Shown piece after piece: positions 14,349 through 17,522 of a DNA stretch of 17,522 nt. A program made the position numbers and the translations under genes. The notes below the pieces were generated by a model. It was not told the origin of the DNA and did not search any database. It was given only the letters and a program-made list of their open reading frames with translations. Position 1 is the first letter of the stretch. Each line of letters opens with the position of its first letter. This stretch comes from an uncultured Dialister sp. (GTDB lineage: Bacteria > Bacillota > Negativicutes > Veillonellales > Dialisteraceae), in the NCBI GenBank assembly GCA_900545785.1, contig URAA01000018.1, positions 1 to 17,522 on the forward strand, given 5' to 3'.

Positions 14349-15395
14349 TTACATATATGAAAATATGTCTTTGGAAACCTTATCTTCTTCTACAATTACA
14401 TCCCAATTTCTTTTCTGAAACTCTTTTCTCATTCTGTCCGCCAAGTATGGTATGATGACGCGTTCCGTATAAAAATGTCCTCCATCAGCCACCAGAAATC
14501 CGTCAGCAGAAGTGTTTTGTGCTTCGTGATATTTTATATCTCCCGTTATATATAAATCAGCACCTTTTATATCTGCCAAAGAAGAAAACTCTACACCTGC
14601 TCCTCCAAGAACGGCGATTTTTCTCACTTTCTTATTTGTATCTCCGGAATATTTCAGGCAGGGAATGCCCAATTTTTCTTTTACATACAATAATGCATCT
14701 TTGGCTTCCATTTCTTCGGGAAGTTCACCCAGTCTCCCCATGCTGCTTTCAGTTCCCCTGTTTACAAGACTGTAAATATCGTAATAGGCAGAGGGATAAT
14801 CTTTTTCCAAAATATCTTTAATAGTGTTCAGCGCGCTTTCTTTTACGGTAAATTCCAATCTGACCGCTTCCGTGAAATCATCCTCATCGTCAAGCAAATA
14901 GAAATGAGATGTTTCGTCTTTCAATATTTCATTTATCTTTTTTTGTAAGACTTTTACAATCATCGCCGGGGCATACAACGTTATCTTGTACATTTTTTCC
15001 GAATATACAGGTACAAGTCCGGTGCGGTTCTGCAGATTTAATTTATCTGCCAACGCATCATTGACCCCCTGTGCTGCCGTATCCAAATTGGTATGGGCCG
15101 CAAAAGACAATATTTGATGTTTTATCAGATTTTCTACGATCTTCCCTTTTGCCGTCGACAAATCAATTTCTTTCATCGGTTTAAATAGAAACGGATGATG
15201 AGAAAGTATCATATCCACTTGATTATTTACGGCATAAGAAACATTTTCTTTTGTTATATCCAAAGCAACCATAATTTTCTTTACGATTCTCTCGGGATTT
15301 CCGATTTGTAAACCGCTGTGATCCCACTTTTCTGCCAAATAAGGGGGTGCCCATTCATCCATTAGTCGGATGATATCTTTTGCAAACACTTCCAT
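14349..15395 (-). CDS. Nif3-like dinuclear metal centre protein (YqfO family)
   Basis: A 348-residue member of the Nif3/DUF34 family, often annotated as GTP cyclohydrolase I type 2 homolog without firm evidence for that reaction. Predicted metal ligands are H66 and/or H67 in SHHPF, D105 with H101 in AHTNLD, and H307 and E311 in DGGHFYTE; ITGDIKYHE (283-291) is also conserved. A PII/CutA-like insert occupies about 130-215, as in B. subtilis YqfO. GGAGGG lies 6 nt before the ATG. The first 34 nt overlap the end of trmK in another frame, implying coupled translation. The cellular role is not established; family proteins form hexamers binding two metal ions. Confidence 0.92.
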   Translation of the reverse strand: MEVFAKDIIRLMDEWAPPYLAEKWDHSGLQIGNPERIVKKIMVALDITKENVSYAVNNQVDMILSHHPFLFKPMKEIDLSTAKGKIVENLIKHQILSFAAHTNLDTAAQGVNDALADKLNLQNRTGLVPVYSEKMYKITLYAPAMIVKVLQKKINEILKDETSHFYLLDDEDDFTEAVRLEFTVKESALNTIKDILEKDYPSAYYDIYSLVNRGTESSMGRLGELPEEMEAKDALLYVKEKLGIPCLKYSGDTNKKVRKIAVLGGAGVEFSSLADIKGADLYITGDIKYHEAQNTSADGFLVADGGHFYTERVIIPYLADRMRKEFQKRNWDVIVEEDKVSKDIFSYM

Positions 15396-16078
15396 AAAAT
15401 TCCCTCCAAAATTACCTTGTCTTGAATTGCTTTTTTTAATTTCTTTCTATTTCTTTCGTTTGCCGGTTTTCCGTCAATATTTTGAATGATGGAATTTCTT
15501 TTGTTTATTAATTTTTTCAAATGAGAAGGAAATAAGGGATCCCCGTATCTTCCTTCCGTCACTCCGATTTCCGCATCCATATCATCAAAAGGTTTCATCT
15601 CCCCTTGTGTTACGTACAAAGCTTCATATAAATGTTCTTTTTCTTGAATTAAAATTTCTCTTTCTATTTGATATCCTTTTTTCTGAAGCCATATGCGCAA
15701 CTCGGAAATATGATTTTGCGGCTGCAATACCAGCCAGTCCAACGCCTTTGCAATATCTCCGTCATTCTCTAAAATAGACTCTATCATAAGGCCGCCCATT
15801 CCTGCAATGACAACGCCATCCACCTCATTTTTCTTTAATACGGACAATCCGCTTCCCATACGTGTTTCAATCTGATTTTCTAAATGCTCTTCATGTATAT
15901 GTTCTTCCGCAGCAACCAAGGGACCTTTGTGAATATCTGCCGCAACGGCTTTTTTTATTCTTTTTTCTTTTATTAAATATATCGGTATATATCCGTGATC
16001 CGTTCCTATATCTGCCATAGATGCAGAAAACGGCACCATATCCGCTACCGCCGCCAAGCGTTTTGATAATTTCATCAT
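15362..16078 (-). CDS. trmK: tRNA (adenine(22)-N1)-methyltransferase TrmK
   Basis: SAM-dependent enzyme that makes m1A22 in the D-loop of certain tRNAs. The 238-residue product has the Rossmann SAM motif MADIGTDHGYIP (21-32), the acidic residue D48 after strand 2 (AVAADIHKGPL), and GMGG (93-96). A C-terminal helical coiled-coil (about 195-235) is typical of the family. Two ATGs lie in tandem (16076-16078 and 16073-16075). AGGA is 4 nt before the first and 7 nt before the second, so the second may be the true start, making a protein one residue shorter. It overlaps the Nif3-family gene by 34 nt. A strong terminator lies about 20 nt upstream and I find no promoter in between. Confidence 0.95.
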   Translation of the reverse strand: MMKLSKRLAAVADMVPFSASMADIGTDHGYIPIYLIKEKRIKKAVAADIHKGPLVAAEEHIHEEHLENQIETRMGSGLSVLKKNEVDGVVIAGMGGLMIESILENDGDIAKALDWLVLQPQNHISELRIWLQKKGYQIEREILIQEKEHLYEALYVTQGEMKPFDDMDAEIGVTEGRYGDPLFPSHLKKLINKRNSIIQNIDGKPANERNRKKLKKAIQDKVILEGILWKCLQKISSD

Positions 16079-16099
16079 ATATTCCTGTTATTCCACAAC

Positions 16100-16127
16100 A
16101 AAAAAAGACTGAGTACAAGACTCAGTC
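16100..16127 (-). terminator. Terminator after tRNA-Ile2, just before trmK
   Basis: Minus strand stem GACTGAGT/ACTCAGTC (16120-16127 with 16107-16114), perfect over 8 bp, 5-nt loop, then T7 (16100-16106). It follows the tRNA 3' end by 11 nt and precedes the trmK start codon by 21 nt. Confidence 0.92.
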
Positions 16128-16138
16128 CTTATAGTCAT

Positions 16139-16215
16139 TGGTGGGCCCACCAGGACTCGAACCTGGGACCAGGCGGTTATGAGCCGCCGGCTCTGACCAA
16201 CTGAGCTATGGGCCC
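16139..16215 (-). tRNA. tRNA-Ile2 (anticodon CAU, modified to lysidine)
   Basis: A 77-nt cloverleaf on the minus strand with encoded CCA (16139-16141). Acceptor GGGCCCA/TGGGCCC, D-arm GCTC/GAGC, anticodon stem GGCGG/CCGCC with loop CTCATAA (anticodon at 16179-16181), T-arm CCAGG-TTCGAGT-CCTGG. CAU could be Met, but the acceptor pairs C4-G69 and C5-G68 are TilS recognition features. The anticodon arm also matches B. subtilis tRNA-Ile2 as I remember it, and the sequence lacks initiator tRNA features. TilS would turn C34 into lysidine so that it reads AUA. Confidence 0.9.
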
Positions 16216-16234
16216 TCTTTCATCAATACTTGAT

Positions 16235-16263
16235 ATTTTATCAGCAAATTGATATGTCGTCAA
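16235..16263 (-). promoter_or_regulatory. Promoter of tRNA-Ile2
   Basis: Minus strand TTGACG (16258-16263), 17-nt spacer, TAAAAT (16235-16240) with a TGA extension. It lies 8 nt after the sigA stop codon. Predicted start is near 16228, about 13 nt before the tRNA. Confidence 0.88.
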
Positions 16264-16270
16264 TATTATA

Positions 16271-17407
16271 TTATACATTAATCAATGGTTTTGCCGTCTT
16301 TTTTAATTTGCTGAGCGCCTTTCCTTCTATCTGGCGAATTCGTTCGCGAGTCACGTCAAAATATTTCCCTACTTCTTCCAATGTACGCGGCCGCCCGTCA
16401 CGCAGTCCGAAACGAAGTTCAAGAACTTGTCTTTCCCGTTCCGTAAGCTCTCCCAAAAGTTCTTCTATTTGTTCTCTTAAAAGTATCGAACCTGCCGCAT
16501 CATCGGGAGCCGTGGCAGTACGATCCATAATAAAATCAACCAGTGTAGAATCTTCTTTGGGCCCGATCGGTGTTTCCAATGATATCGGTTCCTGTGCTAT
16601 TTTCTTTATTTCTCGAATTTTGGCAACCGTTACATCCATTTCTTTTGCCAACTCTTCATTGGTTGCTTCTCTTCCTTTTTCCTGCAAAAGCTGACGGGAA
16701 ATTCGATTTAATTTATTAATGGTTTCTACCATATGCACCGGCACCCTTATGGTTCTTGCCTGATCTGCAATGGCCCTGGTAATGGCCTGCCTGATCCACC
16801 AAGTGGCATAGGTACTGAATTTATACCCTTTGGTATAATCAAATTTGTCAACTGCCTTAAGCAGCCCAAGGTTCCCTTCCTGAATTAAATCAAGAAAAGG
16901 CAATCCTCTTCCCAAATATTTTTTGGCAATCGAAACAACCAGTCTTAAATTAGCATCAGATAAGGCTTTCTTAGCATCATTTGCTTCTTTTAAATCTTCT
17001 TTTGACGGATTTTCAAAAGTCCCCTTTTCTACAGCCTTGGCCAGCTCAACTTCTTCTTCGGCAGTGAGTAATTTTACGGCACCGATTTCTTTCAAATACA
17101 GTTTGACCGGATCATCTATATTGATACTGTCCGCTGCAGTTATATTTTCTATTGACTCCTCTTTATCGTTTTCTTCTTTTATTTCGTCTTCTAATAAATC
17201 CAGTTCCGCGTCAGAAGCATCTTCCTCAAAACTCACTTCAATATTATTTTCATGAAGGACTTCATAGATTTTGGCCAGTTCTCGTTGGTCTAAATCTTTT
17301 TCCGTGATAAAATCCATAATTTCTTTGTTGGAGATAAAGCTTTCATCATGAATTTTAGACTTAAGTTCTTCGATCCATGAACCTAAGTTCTTACCTTTTT
17401 GTATCAT
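16271..17407 (-). CDS. sigA: Primary sigma factor SigA/RpoD
   Basis: Housekeeping sigma factor that directs RNA polymerase to the TTGACA/TATAAT promoters seen across this window. The 378-residue length matches the compact SigA of Bacillota. Region 1.1 is about 8-60, then a very acidic linker (60-90) and region 1.2 (98-130). Region 2 has GNLGLLKAVDKFDYTKGYKFS and TYATWWIRQAITRAI (about 178-213), region 3 about 225-290. Region 4 has ERERQVLELRFGL and the helix-turn-helix TLEEVGKYFDVTRERIRQIE (342-361). AAAGGGGA lies about 6 nt before the ATG. It is 38 nt downstream of dnaG, with no terminator between, matching the dnaG-sigA operon of Bacillota. Confidence 0.98.
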   Translation of the reverse strand: MIQKGKNLGSWIEELKSKIHDESFISNKEIMDFITEKDLDQRELAKIYEVLHENNIEVSFEEDASDAELDLLEDEIKEENDKEESIENITAADSINIDDPVKLYLKEIGAVKLLTAEEEVELAKAVEKGTFENPSKEDLKEANDAKKALSDANLRLVVSIAKKYLGRGLPFLDLIQEGNLGLLKAVDKFDYTKGYKFSTYATWWIRQAITRAIADQARTIRVPVHMVETINKLNRISRQLLQEKGREATNEELAKEMDVTVAKIREIKKIAQEPISLETPIGPKEDSTLVDFIMDRTATAPDDAAGSILLREQIEELLGELTERERQVLELRFGLRDGRPRTLEEVGKYFDVTRERIRQIEGKALSKLKKTAKPLINV

Positions 17408-17445
17408 ATTGTATCCCCTTTACGACAATATATGCCGTCTCAAAA

Positions 17446-17522
17446 CTAAAGCAATCTGATTTCGCGACTTAATTGAATGCACTTTAATTGTTCTTTTTTC
17501 GCTTCCTCCGGATTAGATCGGA
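17446..17522 (-). CDS. dnaG: DNA primase DnaG, C-terminal end (cut by window edge)
   Basis: Only the last 24 complete codons and the stop codon (TAG, 17446-17448) are present. The translated end reads ...EEAKKEQLKCIQLSREIRLL, a charged helix like the end of the DnaB-interacting domain of DnaG. Identification rests partly on position: dnaG is the normal gene immediately upstream of sigA. The frame is open to the window edge. The 38 nt between this stop codon and the sigA ATG holds the sigA ribosome binding site. Confidence 0.8.
   Translation of the reverse strand, partial: RSNPEEAKKEQLKCIQLSREIRLL

Noticed and set aside
13781..14360. Plus-strand open frames of 178 and 70 codons
   Set aside because: They lie over the RNase P RNA gene and the CIRCE/promoter region; the translations have no domain-like pattern and no good ribosome binding site.
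16139..16215. tRNA-Met reading of the CAU tRNA
   Set aside because: C4-G69 and C5-G68 in the acceptor stem and overall similarity to known tRNA-Ile2 favour lysidine-modified Ile2; initiator features are absent.

Overview
The window is a chromosomal housekeeping region of a low-GC, AT-leaning Bacillota bacterium. Evidence for this: a DnaK without the extra N-terminal segment found in proteobacterial DnaK, a perfect CIRCE operator in front of hrcA-grpE-dnaK-dnaJ, and the order SRP RNA-dnaX-ebfC-recR-bofA and dnaG-sigA-trmK-nif3, both known from Bacillus subtilis. A member of the Negativicutes (Veillonella/Dialister-like) is my best guess, at low confidence. I see no mobile element, CRISPR array, phage gene or pseudogene. 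Both edges cut through genes: mutS on the left and dnaG on the right.

Layout. 1-1611 (minus): miaB followed 3 nt later by mutS, with an extended -10 promoter at about 1650. 1700-3584 (minus): murB and an uncharacterised gene that joins a P-loop ATPase to an Asp23/Gls24-like domain, with a strong promoter and a terminator. 3625-5141 (minus): fumC as a single-gene unit with its own terminator. 5262-8718 (plus): the SRP RNA, dnaX, ebfC/ybaB, recR and a small BofA-family membrane protein. A terminator at 8782-8812 is shared with the convergent heat-shock operon. 8826-13872 (minus): hrcA-grpE-dnaK-dnaJ under one CIRCE-controlled promoter. 13921-14347 (minus): RNase P RNA with its own promoter and terminator. 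14349-17522 (minus): end of dnaG, sigA, an independently transcribed tRNA-Ile2(CAU), trmK and a Nif3-family gene.

Functionally the window covers DNA repair and replication (MutS, DnaX, RecR, DnaG), transcription initiation (SigA), tRNA maturation and modification (RNase P RNA, MiaB, TrmK, tRNA-Ile2), protein targeting and folding (SRP RNA, HrcA/GrpE/DnaK/DnaJ), cell wall precursor synthesis (MurB) and the fumarate/malate step of central metabolism (FumC).

I found no new multi-gene system. The observations most worth checking are: an A7 slippery site in dnaX that would make a 424-residue gamma-like product; the P-loop/Asp23 fusion co-transcribed with murB; a cluster of inverted repeats before bofA, one with perfect 12-bp arms around a -10 hexamer; and a terminator lying only about 20 nt before trmK.
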